This document shows positions 21,768 through 31,055 of a stretch of 64,000 bases of DNA, one piece after another (position 1 is the first letter of the stretch; every line of letters begins with the position of its first letter). The stretch is from NCBI RefSeq assembly GCF_019175385.1, contig NC_083340.1, positions 9,498,336 to 9,562,335 on the forward strand. Reading direction: 5' to 3'. The stretch comes from Lycium barbarum. Lineage: Eukaryota > Streptophyta > Magnoliopsida > Solanales > Solanaceae. The notes beneath the pieces are model-generated. The model had not been told where the DNA came from, did not search any database, and saw only the letters and a program-made list of their open reading frames with translations. The translations under genes were made by a program, and so were the position numbers.

Positions 21768-22370
21768 TTTGGGGCAAAGGCTGATCCATTGTGCAGCCCC
21801 ATCACGATCGAAAAGTGTTCTGAATTACCTTCCAGTGTCCTAATCCGAGTCTTGGCACCTTCGTACATTTCTTTAATTGTCCTGATGTAGGCCACAAGCA
21901 CACCTCTAGACTCCAAAATCTCCAAAGGACCTCTCGAGGGACTTTATCATATGCCTTCTACAACTCAACGAACACCATGTGTAAGTTTCTCTTTTTGTCC
22001 CTGTACTGCTCAACTAATTTCTTGATAAGATGAATAGCTTCAATAGTCGAGCGTCCTGGCATGAATTCAAATTGGTTCTCGGATATGATCTCTCCTCATC
22101 TCAGCCACCCGCTCTCAGACTTTCATAGTGTGGCTTAGCAACTTAATACCCTTATACTTATTGCAAATTTGAATATCGCCCTTGTTCTTGTACAACGGGA
22201 CCATTGTACTCCACCTCCAATCCTCTGGCATCTTAGCCATCCTAAATATGACATTAAACAACCTAGTCAATCACTCCATACCTGCCTCCCCTGCGCTCTT
22301 TCAAAAGTCTACCGGGATCTTCCCGGTCACTCTTCCCTTCTGCATCTCGGATAGCCTGCTCATAATTATA
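21768..22370 (-). mobile_element. Non-LTR retrotransposon (LINE) reverse transcriptase remnant
   Basis: Minus-strand translation gives HMVFVEL*KAYDKVPREVLW, then ESRGVLVAYIRTIKEMYEGA, KTRIRTLEGNSEHF and VMGLHNGSAFAP. These are the A-domain (F.DL.KAYD.V) and B-domain (G..QGS.LSP) motifs of plant LINE reverse transcriptases, with stops and frame changes. The match breaks off at about 21768, before the catalytic YADD motif. The remainder up to 22370 is upstream RT sequence with frame shifts. Confidence 0.8.
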
Positions 22371-24159
22371 AAATTATTATAAATAAATAAAAAATCTGAA
22401 TAGTATACTTCTATTTTGGACTGTGATTTAGATTGTTAGACGAATAAATTTGAATTTGGTAATAAACATAGACTATGAGGAAAGAAGCGATATTGATAAT
22501 GAAACTTCGCATCTTGAAGTATTTTCTTTTTTTTAGAATTGTTTATTTCATGTACACATTGTATCTAACCACCCCCCCCCCCCCCCCGTTTTTTTTTTTT
22601 TTTTTAAACACTTTACATGTATTAAAGACATTCTTTTTAGTGGTAAAAAGATGAGATGATTAGAAGATGAGAATTTCAAAAAAAGCCAATCAACCTTGAT
22701 TTTTTTTTCTTTTTGGTCAAAACAGTAACTCCTATTAAACCAAAATATATGTACATACAGTTCCAAGTATATGCTAACCATTTGCTTCTCACAAAAAAAG
22801 TAAAAGTACTCTCTATTCTACTTATCTGCTAGTCATTCATGGAGAGCGTAACTCCGATCCATGTATCTACATCATTAATTAGCAGCAAATTAGGAATTTA
22901 TGAACAAATCACTCAGACTAGAACCTATAGAAAATAATTTAAAGTCTAGAGTTCGCTGCCACTTGTAGATTGTCTTTGCTTCTAATGTGAACATAACAAT
23001 TATCCTGCAGAGATGAGCAACCTTAAAATGTATTCTTGAATTTGATCAGGTTCCTTTCTCTCTGCAGCTTAAAGCTATAAGCATAATAAAGACATATCTG
23101 ATGATGGCACCAAGGGGAGTTAAATGAACAAGTTGAGTGGATTAAAATGGGTTGAGTTAACCATTGACTAGTTATTGAATCATTCAAATTAAAGTTAATT
23201 GGGCTAAAACCTATTCGGTTATAATCCGCTTTTTAGCCCATTTTAGTTCAACCCAAGTAACTTTTAGTTAGATCATTTTCATTTCAACCCAAGTGATTTT
23301 TAGGCGGTTCATTAACTGAGTCCTTTTTACAATCTAACCCAACTCACCCATTTTATGCCCCTAGTTATGTATGTACGCCATAATCTGAAGGTATTGCAAC
23401 AAAGAGTTTATATAGAATGATATTTCTAATGTGGAAACATATTTTGCTTCATTCAGCTGTGTTTACTGTACCAGCTACTATTGTTGGCAAGAGTTAAATA
23501 TCAATTTTTTGTCTTCCTTGATATCTTCTTACTTTCCTCTTCTCCCTTAAATATTTTCAAACTTGTTCCGAACTATCTCTCTTCTAGTATACATCCATAC
23601 AACCTTTCAAATATGAAATATAAGTATTATACATCTTCAACGCCTTGCAAATACCTTTGTTCCCAACTTGGAGATTGAACAAGGACGTAATGTTTAACGA
23701 AATTTTTTCCATGGCATTACACCTATTTTCGTTTTATTTTGGCGAGAAGCTTTAGTTCCTATTTTTAATTTATTTAACACTTTTATTTTGAGACATCCAA
23801 AAATAGGAGTACCATTTAGACTATCCTATAATTATATAGTTTTCAAAAATCAAAGTCAATTAATAAAATTAAACCTGGACATACTATTTTTGCTTTTATA
23901 AACTAACTTTTTTTTTTTTTTGGGTATAAGATTCTGGAAAATGGGAACTGCTGAATATTTCCTTGTAGATGATGTAGTTTTTAAATATATATAAGTAGAG
24001 GCGCAAATACTTGTAACCATAGATTAGCTAAGTTAACTTTGTCCTTATTTCATGAAGCCTCTTGATCTGAAATATTTCCTATTTGGGTTGTAAATGAGGC
24101 TTCTTACCTTTGCACAACTGATTAGTGTTTGAATCAATGAATATCAGTTCTGGAAAAAA
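22371..24159. other. Non-coding stretch with homopolymer tracts
   Basis: 22570-22606 is a C-run followed by a T-run. 23110-23365 looks like an old hAT-type MITE (AGGGGAGTTAAATGAACAAG against ACCCATTTTATGCCCCTA) but no TSD is visible. No gene is supported; the 65-codon ORF at 23481 is unrecognised. Confidence 0.45.
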
Positions 24160-24350
24160 ATAAGTGCTATGCCAATAGGCCAATATTTGTAACTTCTTAA
24201 ACACAAAAGAAAGTTACAATATCCTATCCAAATTGAACAAACCGAAATTATCGGACTAAACAAGCCGAAATCAAGAGGAAAAAAATTGAACTATATCGAA
24301 TTTAATTAAGTATGATTAGTGAAAAAGTAAGGAGCCGAAAAATTAAGAAA
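24160..24350 (+). repeat. Dispersed repeat, copy 2 of 2
   Basis: Counterpart of 1190-1392, same orientation. It ends next to the hAT remnant, just as copy 1 ends next to MITE-like text, so it may have been a preferred landing site. Confidence 0.55.
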
Positions 24351-24620
24351 AATAGGTACCAGCTAAGCCCGTTAACTGGTCTGGACCGGCAACCGGTTAG
24401 GAAACCGGCCAGTTTCTGGTCAAAAAATCAGAACAGGCCACCGGTTACCGGTTAACCGGTTCCAAAATTGGAAACCAGAACCGGCCGGTTCTAAACTCAA
24501 AAAAACCATTTTTTTTTGTTTTTGTATAGTATATGTATATTATAGTATTTTTTAGTATATTGTAGGTATATTTATATATGTTACATAAGTTTATAACTGA
24601 AGTTTATATATTTACTAACT

Positions 24621-24667
<47 letters not shown>

Positions 24668-24670
24668 TTA

Positions 24671-24874
24671 TACTTGGAAAATACCTACAATATACTAAGA
24701 ATATACTTATAATATAAATATACTTAAGTTATAAAATAGGAATTTATAAACTTAGAAAAAACTTAAGTTCTAAATAACTTAATTTTTTTCTAAGTTTATA
24801 AATTCCTATTTTATAACTTAAGTATATTTATATTATAAGTATATTCTTAGTATATTGTAGGTATTTTCCAAGTA
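24671..24874. repeat. Perfect 91-bp inverted repeat with 22-base loop
   Basis: 24671-24761 and 24784-24874 are exact reverse complements by my reading, with a 22-base spacer. The match continues outward as AAGTTA after a 2-base offset. Arms are AT-rich (about 80%). It lies between the palindromic end and the transposase of the hAT remnant. Any transcript across it would form a long perfect hairpin. Confidence 0.9.
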
Positions 24875-25249
24875 GATAACTTTCTATTTTTTAATTTAAG
24901 TAGTTGTATATTATAAGTATAGTCTTAGTATATTTTAGGTATATTCTTAACTTAATATAAGTAAAAATATGAACACAAGTAAATAGAAAAAGCTCAATGA
25001 GCCATATATTTTATTCATTCATGAATAACATTTATTTGCAAGTTGTAGTTTTTTTTAACTTGCAAATAATATATGAGTTGCAAAAAAGTAGTAGAATAAT
25101 AAAATCAAAAAGTGTCAATCATTTGGCTAATATCCACCATATCATATTCGGTTATTGAGATATCTTCAAAGTCTTCCATTTGGTCTATTCCACCTGCTAT
25201 CAAATCTTCAATCTCTTCCTTTTCGTCTTTCACCGCTTCTAAGTTTTGG

Positions 25250-25928
25250 TTGCGTCACTCTAGTCTAATCTAATCGCGAATGCAAACTAGTACTTGCAAG
25301 CTAAATCGGGATAATGAGTGTCTATGGTCTCCAATTTGTTGTCTTCCTTGGCTAAATGCACTTTCCGAAGCCACGGTTAATATTTGAACCGTAAGGATAT
25401 TTTGAGCCATTCTTGAAAGTACCGGATGACTCGCCTTATATTTCTTCCACCATGCTAAGACGTCCAAATCATCTAGTTGGTTGATATCCACTTTTGGCTG
25501 CATCAAATAAAGGTGGTATTCATCAAAGTTTGCGTTATGAGAAGGAGTTGGATGTGAATGTAAAACTTTTAAATTCGACAAACTCGACAAGCCCTTTTTG
25601 CTACTTTGAGAAGTAGTAGGGCGTGGAGCAACGGGTATAGCACTTTCTTCCAAAGTAGAATAATGGCTAAAAATCTTCTAAACTCAGCATCAATCGCGAG
25701 TTCGGCTTCATTTAAAGATGGTTCAACTTCCTCGTCAATTTCTAAATAGTTATAAATTTGACCAACCAATGCTCTAGTATAAGACATTTTAAAACAAGGA
25801 TTTAAAAGAAAATTCATTATAAATAAAGTTGGTATGAGAAAAAAATACTTCTTAAATTTTTCTGTCATATTAAAAATAACCGCTTGATAACCGGATTTAT
25901 CTTTATACTCATATAAAACTCTAGCCAT
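25250..25928 (-). pseudogene. hAT transposase C-terminal part (RICESLEEPER-like)
   Basis: The first frame (25928-25665) has MTEKFKKYFFLIPTLFIMNF and MSYTRALVGQIYNYLEI, resembling the DUF4413 region before the C-terminus of plant hAT transposases. A one-base loss near 25660 moves to a second frame with DVLAWWKKYKASHPVLSRMA followed by ASESAFSQGRQ. That is the hAT dimerisation domain (PF05699; W(W)...Y P.L..MA...L.V...S..S..AFS.G). N-terminal BED finger and catalytic DDE residues are absent. It is a dead fragment. Confidence 0.88.
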
Positions 25929-26332
25929 TTCTGCGAAGTAGGCTAAGATTCCGGTTAGCCGCTGTCTTTATACCAACGTATTCACACACTCATGATGAAT
26001 TCAATTGCAAGCAACTCACTGTCTATCTAGTCGTAAGTCAATATGACATAGTACCGTCAAATTGTTTTAGTTGGGTAAAGGATCGGGTATGGGAACCTTC
26101 CTTGTATTTTAAAGAATGTCTCATCAACGTCTAACTCGTCATAAATATAGCATGACCTTACATAAACTAAACTAACATATGTAAGCCACCGTAGCAGATA
26201 CCTTAATTACTTCCAAGTGTGGTGTAAAATTTGGTTCCTTCAATGGCGGGTGCTGTAGGGTGAACAAGTCGCAGTTATTACCATGGCCAAAACTACTCCA
26301 ATGGGCAGCTCAATATCAGATATTGCATCAAC

Positions 26333-26833
26333 ATGGCAAACTATTATTATATGGCAAACTATTATTCTCAAGAGCAGTACATATTCTTCGCATCGCCTCG
26401 GCCTCTTTCTCAACACAAAAACATACTAGTTGCTTTCATTTTCCCAGCAATGGTCGAGCTTTTGCAACTAATGTACCAAGGCAGTAATACATCGCCCTTT
26501 GAAACCCACACTATAAACATGTATTTGGCCGTTGCGAGTTTCCTCATTTACTGTCTTTCCTACAATGCTCAGTTAAAAGTAATTACACAGCCAAGTAATT
26601 ACTCGAATTACGCTACAATGGTTGGGTCTATCCTTGGACCCCTGACGTTGGCATCTTACTCATCAGTCCTTTTCCCCTCACTGTGCTTCCTTTTCTATGT
26701 CATGTCTACCTTATACTCTGTAATTCAGTTGCTAAATACTAGGACAATACTTAACGAACAACTCAACCGGCTTTATCATAAATTCATGAATTATACAGAC
26801 AGAGACGGTTCTGAAAATAGAATTTCTATTTGA
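26333..26833 (+). CDS. Unrecognised small membrane protein, family member B
   Basis: Paralogue of 17271-17834, sharing PFETH.I.MYLA..SFLIYC, then SY..QLK.ITQPS.YSNYA.MVGS and GPLTLASY.SVLF. Homology starts upstream: ATG at 26243 opens the same N-terminus, but codon 7 is TGA (26261-26263) where copy A has AGA. The longest usable frame therefore starts at ATG 26333, giving 166 residues. A 15-base tandem duplication (near 26333-26362) adds YYYMA. Predicted membrane segments match copy A. It may be a truncated functional version or an early pseudogene. The hAT remnant ends about 280 bases upstream. Confidence 0.5.
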   Translation: MANYYYMANYYSQEQYIFFASPRPLSQHKNILVAFIFPAMVELLQLMYQGSNTSPFETHTINMYLAVASFLIYCLSYNAQLKVITQPSNYSNYATMVGSILGPLTLASYSSVLFPSLCFLFYVMSTLYSVIQLLNTRTILNEQLNRLYHKFMNYTDRDGSENRISI

Positions 26834-26938
26834 TTATACACCGTTGATGTAATTTCTTCCGTAGAAGTGTTGCTACTACAAGGGGAGCTAGGCCTTATAT
26901 CAATCTAGGCTGTCTGATTTTGTACGGAAAAGGGCTAA

Positions 26939-27164
26939 GAGCCTATTTGGATGGGCTTATGCTTATAATTTGGGGTGGTCTAACTTTTTTTTTTTTTTTT
27001 TTGTTGCTTATAAGCTATTTTCAGTTTATAAGCTGCTTTAGATAAGCTAAGTCAAATGGGCCCAATTATTTTTTTGAGCTTATTTTAAGCACAAAATGAC
27101 TTCAAACACTCAAAAAAACTGAAAACAGCTTATAAGCAACTTATAAGCTAATCCAAACGGGCTC
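26939..27164. mobile_element. Tourist-like MITE, TSD TAA
   Basis: Ends are GAGCCTATTTGGATGGGCTTA and the complement TAAGCTAATCCAAACGGGCTC, flanked by TAA at 26936-26938 and 27165-27167. The inner TTATAAGCTG/CAGCTTATAAG repeats are shared with the copy at 30231-30492. A 3-bp TAA/TTA duplication is the mark of PIF/Harbinger elements. Confidence 0.88.
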
Positions 27165-27173
27165 TAAGTATAA

Positions 27174-27870
27174 TTCTGCCGTTATATTATGAGCTCAAAT
27201 ATACTCTTTCTCCGCTAAAGTTATTCACTTTTGACATAAGATCTTACGTGACAGTGATATTTGATGAGATGAGCGCTACGTGACATTGTCATCTCATCAC
27301 CCCTAACCTATTTTACTTCTCCCTTCTTCCGCCACTAAACTTTTCACCCCTCCATCATCATTACCATCATATAGTTATAACCCCTTTGCCAATTATCTGA
27401 GTATTGTGTTTTTTTTTTTTTCAAAGGGGTAATTTCACAGACACCGATGTGCGTTTTGGGAAAATGGGGAGATCAATCAAATACTGAATGTGGGTTTTCT
27501 TCAGATCTAATGGGTAATCAAAATACCCCACAATTATCCCCAGTTTAATCCAACTCGGGGTTTAAATTTCAAATCCTATGAGTAGCGTTTTTTTTTCTTC
27601 TCGAAGGGGCAATTACACAAAGTGCGTTTTTTGGGAAAATGGGGTGATAGGACAGTGTTGGAAAAGGGGTTTTTTCTAGAGCTGTAACTATATGTAAGTA
27701 TGAAAATTTTAGTAATGCAATAGGGAAGGAATAAAATGAATTAGGGGTAATGAGATTGCAATGCGTATCCACCTCATCAAATGTCACTGTCACATAAGAT
27801 CTTATGTACAAGATAGATAACTTTAATGGACGAAAGACATATTTGAACTAATAATATAATAGCAGGAATA
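27174..27870. mobile_element. Non-autonomous element with ~100-bp terminal inverted repeats (Mutator-like)
   Basis: 27174-27275 is inverted at 27755-27870: CTCAAATATACTCTTTC, TAAAGTTAT, CATAAGATCTTACGTGACAG and ATTTGATGAGATG all reappear as reverse complements in order. Long TIRs point to a Mutator-like MITE, but I cannot fix a 9-bp TSD. There is no coding sequence inside. It lies directly beside the Tourist element. Confidence 0.65.
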
Positions 27871-27965
27871 TATTTGACGTAGTACAGGGATATATTTGAC
27901 GTAGTACAGGGATATATTTAGCTCTTTTTCAATAGTACTAGGATATATTTGACCCTTTCTCCCTT
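27850..27965 (+). repeat. Short tandem repeat, 22-base unit
   Basis: GGRATATATTTGACGTAGTACA occurs twice in a row and a third partial copy follows (GGGATATATTTAGCTC), with a more distant fourth near 27940. Confidence 0.7.
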
Positions 27966-28139
27966 TTTTTGTAGGAAAATCTACGTGACGTAACTAACTA
28001 CTAATACAATTTATATTTAGTAGTTACAGTTTAAATTAATTACATCTTATAGCTACGAGTAATATGTTAAATACAATTAATAGCTACATATATATTTAAA
28101 GTAGAATATTTTTTATTATTATTTATAATTTTTTTTTCT

Positions 28140-28560
28140 TGAATGCTTTTTGAGCTCAGCCGATGGACAGTCGCCGTAGCTCCGGCGAACGAGCTCTGAC
28201 CACCAATTATGTCGCCACAATGATGCTGAAAATCGTCAGATTTGGCCGGAAACGCGCCATATGGGCTGTTGTTGTTGTTGTTAGCCACTGGAGCTCCGAC
28301 CATCAACGACGCCGCCACAAACACGCCGGAAATTGTCAGATCTGGCCGAAAATGCCGCCATAAAGACTGTTGTTATTGTTGTTGTTGTTGTTGTTGTTAT
28401 GAAATTCCCGGCAGATCTGGCCGAAAATCGTCGACAAATCTGGCCGAAACTAGTGATTGGTGTTGTTGTATTCACAAATACGGCAATTGTATTCATTTTT
28501 TTGAGCTTTTTTTGTTTATTTTTAAGATTATATTTATATTTTTTTAGGGTGTATTTGTTA
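28140..28560 (+). repeat. GC-rich block with repeated CAGATYTGGCCGRAAA
   Basis: A GC-rich island in AT-rich surroundings. GTCAGATTTGGCCGGAAACG (28230), GTCAGATCTGGCCGAAAATG (28334), CAGATCTGGCCGAAAATCG (28411) and AAATCTGGCCGAAACTAG (28435) are successive copies, with (TTG)n runs at 28267 and 28367-28399. Several short ORFs cross it on both strands but none matches a protein I know. It reads like the internal part of a non-autonomous transposon. Confidence 0.55.
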
Positions 28561-28751
28561 ATTTTTGATGTATCTATATTTTTATGTATTTAGTTTTACT
28601 CGTTGGGTGATATCCACTCTTCTTCCCCAAGTTCATATACATTCTTATTCGGGAATTTTACACTGTATGACAATTATGGCAAAATATTTACCCGTTTTAG
28701 CCCATCTTTTTTTAATTACCCGCCATAGCTATTTTTTTCCTCTTAAGTTTT

Positions 28752-29830
28752 TTACTAGTCTTATACATTATTATACACTTTTATACAATGTTTATACATT
28801 GTCTACAGTAGCTGTATAAAGTTATATATTATTGTATAATATTGTATACTAGTCTTGCAAATTACTATACACTTTTATACAAGGTGTATATATTATCTAC
28901 AGTAAGTATATAAAGTTGTATATTATTGTATAAAGGTGAATATTTAAGTTGGGCCATGAAATGTTGAGCTGTGGGTTCGTAATTTAAAATATGGATTCGT
29001 AATTCAATATACAACAACATACCCAGTGTGATCTCACAGGTGGGGTCTGACTCTATATTCAATTCTGACCCAACAATTTCAGTTTACAGGATTAATCATA
29101 TCCATTGGCGGAGCTAGGTACCCCGTTTTTGAGAAATTTGTTTTTGTTTATTAAAATTGTATGTGAACTTGTATGGCTTAATGAATTGAGGATGAGGTAC
29201 ATAAATTGGCACCTATGTTGGTCAATCAATCGGTTACTTCTCAATTCGGTTCACATGAATTTGGAGTTAAAAGAGTTTTGAGAAATTCATTTTGGGGTAC
29301 ATGATTTATGTTATTTATCTGCCTTTGATGTATGATTTTGAAAAATTGCTTGTAAACTTTTATGAACTAATGAATCACGGATTAGGAGCAGAAATAGTCA
29401 CCTATGTTAATCACTGAATCGATTAGTTCTTAATTCAAAACTAGTTGGGCGGCTATTATGAATTGTCTATATTCAATTTCGACCCAACAATTTCAGTGTT
29501 TACGGGATTGATGATATAGTACTTTTGGGCTCTCGGGAAGCCAACGGTAATGCTTACACGAGAGTATTTTGGACACAATTTTTTGGCCTCCGCAGTACTT
29601 TTGATTCAAGATTGAATCTTTATCATGTTGTGGTTCTCTGAGTTGTTAATGATCATAAATATAAAGTGGGATACTAGTCTTATAAATTACTATACACTTT
29701 TATACAACGTGTATACATTATCTACAGTAGGTGTATAAAGTTATATATTATTATATAAAGGTGAATATTCAAGTTGAGCCATGAAGTGTTAAGCTATGGG
29801 TTCGTAATTTAAAATATGGGCTATGGATAT
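28752..29830 (+). repeat. Three copies of a TATACACTTTTATACAA repeat
   Basis: Copies at about 28752-28850, 28851-28990 and 29670-29830 share ACTAGTCTT, ACACTTTTATACAA and ATTATCTACAGTA followed by TATAAAGTT. The second and third also share GGTGAATATT.AAGTTG.GCCATGAA and TGGGTTCGTAATTTAAAATATGG. Between them, 29050-29280 and 29300-29520 form another diverged direct duplication (GACCCAACAATTTCAGT, CACCTATGTT, CTCAATTCGG/CTTAATTCAA). No gene. Confidence 0.6.
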
Positions 29831-30230
29831 GTAATTTTGACCCATAAATTGTTTATAAGTGAAAATTTTCCTTCTTATTCCGGCTACAAAAAACGCAAAT
29901 CTATACATAATGCAACTCGAAAATCATAAATTTTCTTCTTCCCCAAGTTCCAAATAGTATATATCAAAAACAAAAATAGAAAAGAGTTGCTGCAAGTTCG
30001 TGATATGGTAGAAAATCAACAAGCAAAGTCGATTTATACCTAGATTGTTCGAGGAAAAGAAAAACACAAAAACAGTTTTTAACTTCACTTGTGCAGTACA
30101 TGTATAACTTTGTATAAACTATCAAATATGTAATAGTACATACCAAAAAAAAAAAAAAAAAGGAGAAATCAATGATGTGTAACAGTGTTTACACACACAT
30201 TATATAATATTATACAGCATTATACACTTA

Positions 30231-30492
30231 GAGCCCGTTTGGATTGGCTTATAAGTTGGCTTATAAGCTGTTTTCAGTTTTTTTGAGTGTTTGGCTGGCT
30301 AGCTTAAAGTCATTTTATGCTTAAAATAAGCTCAAAAAAATAATTGAACTCATTTGACTTAATTTATCTAAAGCAGCTTATAAGCTGAAAACAGCTTATA
30401 AGCCAAAAAAAATAAGTTGGACTACCCAACTTATTTTTTTCAGCTTATAAGCTGCAAACAGCTTTAAGCTGTAAGCCAATCCAAACGGGCTC
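30231..30492. mobile_element. Tourist-like MITE, TSD TTA
   Basis: GAGCCCGTTTGGATTGGCTT and its complement close the element, flanked by TTA at 30228-30230 and 30493-30495. Same family as 26939-27164 and better preserved. Confidence 0.92.
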
Positions 30493-30515
30493 TTATTATA
30501 ATTTTGTATAATATT

Positions 30516-30690
30516 CAGGGGCGGAGCCGGCGTATGTCCATGGTACCCCTCAGCGAAAAATTATAATGTATTTTCAAAGTTAAAATTATTTTATTATGTA
30601 TATATAATAGATGTTGAACCCCTGACTTCTTCGTATATTTACCTTTAAGAATTTTTGAACCCCTGGATGAAAATTCTGGCTCCACCACTG
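30516..30690. mobile_element. Short hAT-type MITE, TSD ATAATATT
   Basis: Ends CAGGGGCGGAGCC and GGCTCCACCACTG are inverted with two mismatches, and ATAATATT (30508-30515 and 30691-30698) is a perfect 8-bp duplication. The 175-bp body includes GATGTTGAACCCCTGACTTC. I recognise this 'GGCGGAGCC' element as abundant in Solanaceae. Confidence 0.9.
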
Positions 30691-30731
30691 ATAATATTGT
30701 ATACGGAAATTGAATTTCATCTTCAACTGGT

Positions 30732-31055
30732 ATGATTCCCAAGACCAACATTTTTGAAGGACTTTTAATTTCACTCAGATCTGAGTTAAACTTGGAGCTT
30801 CGAAGCTCCTTCAATGGAGTCCAAGCTAGCACCAAAGCTTCTTCAATGAATTATGAACTTCAAAGCTTTTTCAATGGAGGGCAGAGGGGCAAGAGGAGGA
30901 AATGGTTTCAGAAAAGAGAAGTTGGAATAAGAGCAGAAAGAAATAACGAGAAAGAAACAAGTACAAAATTTGCCGAAGAAAACAAAAGGGAAGAACTGGA
31001 AAAGATGAAAAGAACAGTGCTGGGAAAAGAAGGGAAAACGAAAGAAATATCGTAG
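30732..31055 (+). other. Unrecognised 107-codon ORF
   Basis: Starts MIPKTNIFEGLLISLRSELN, contains an imprecise internal duplication (AACTT(C/T)GAAGCT..TTCAATGGAG twice at DNA level) and ends in a Lys/Glu-rich stretch (KREELEKMKR). I know no relative. The purine-rich composition could keep a frame open by chance. Low support as a gene. Confidence 0.2.

Larger units (their letters stand above)
24360..25960 (-). mobile_element. Truncated hAT transposon, 3' part
   Basis: 24380-24500 is rich in ACCGGTTAACCGG-type palindromes, typical of subterminal regions of plant hAT elements. 24600-25100 is AT-rich with (AT)n at 24619-24664 and the large inverted repeat at 24671-24874. 25250-25928 encodes the end of the transposase on the minus strand. 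Nothing upstream of the transposase C-terminal third is present; at about 25960 the sequence passes into the duplicated membrane-gene segment. No TSD is detectable. Confidence 0.8.

Noticed and set aside
23110..23365. hAT MITE with AGGGG ends
   Set aside because: The ends are only weakly inverted and no 8-bp duplication could be found, so no element is claimed.
28752..29830. CRISPR-like array
   Set aside because: Repeats are long, diverged and few, spacing is irregular, and the DNA is plant nuclear.
30732..31055. Functional small protein gene
   Set aside because: Low-complexity purine-rich frame with an internal DNA duplication and no known relative; it is listed only as an ORF.
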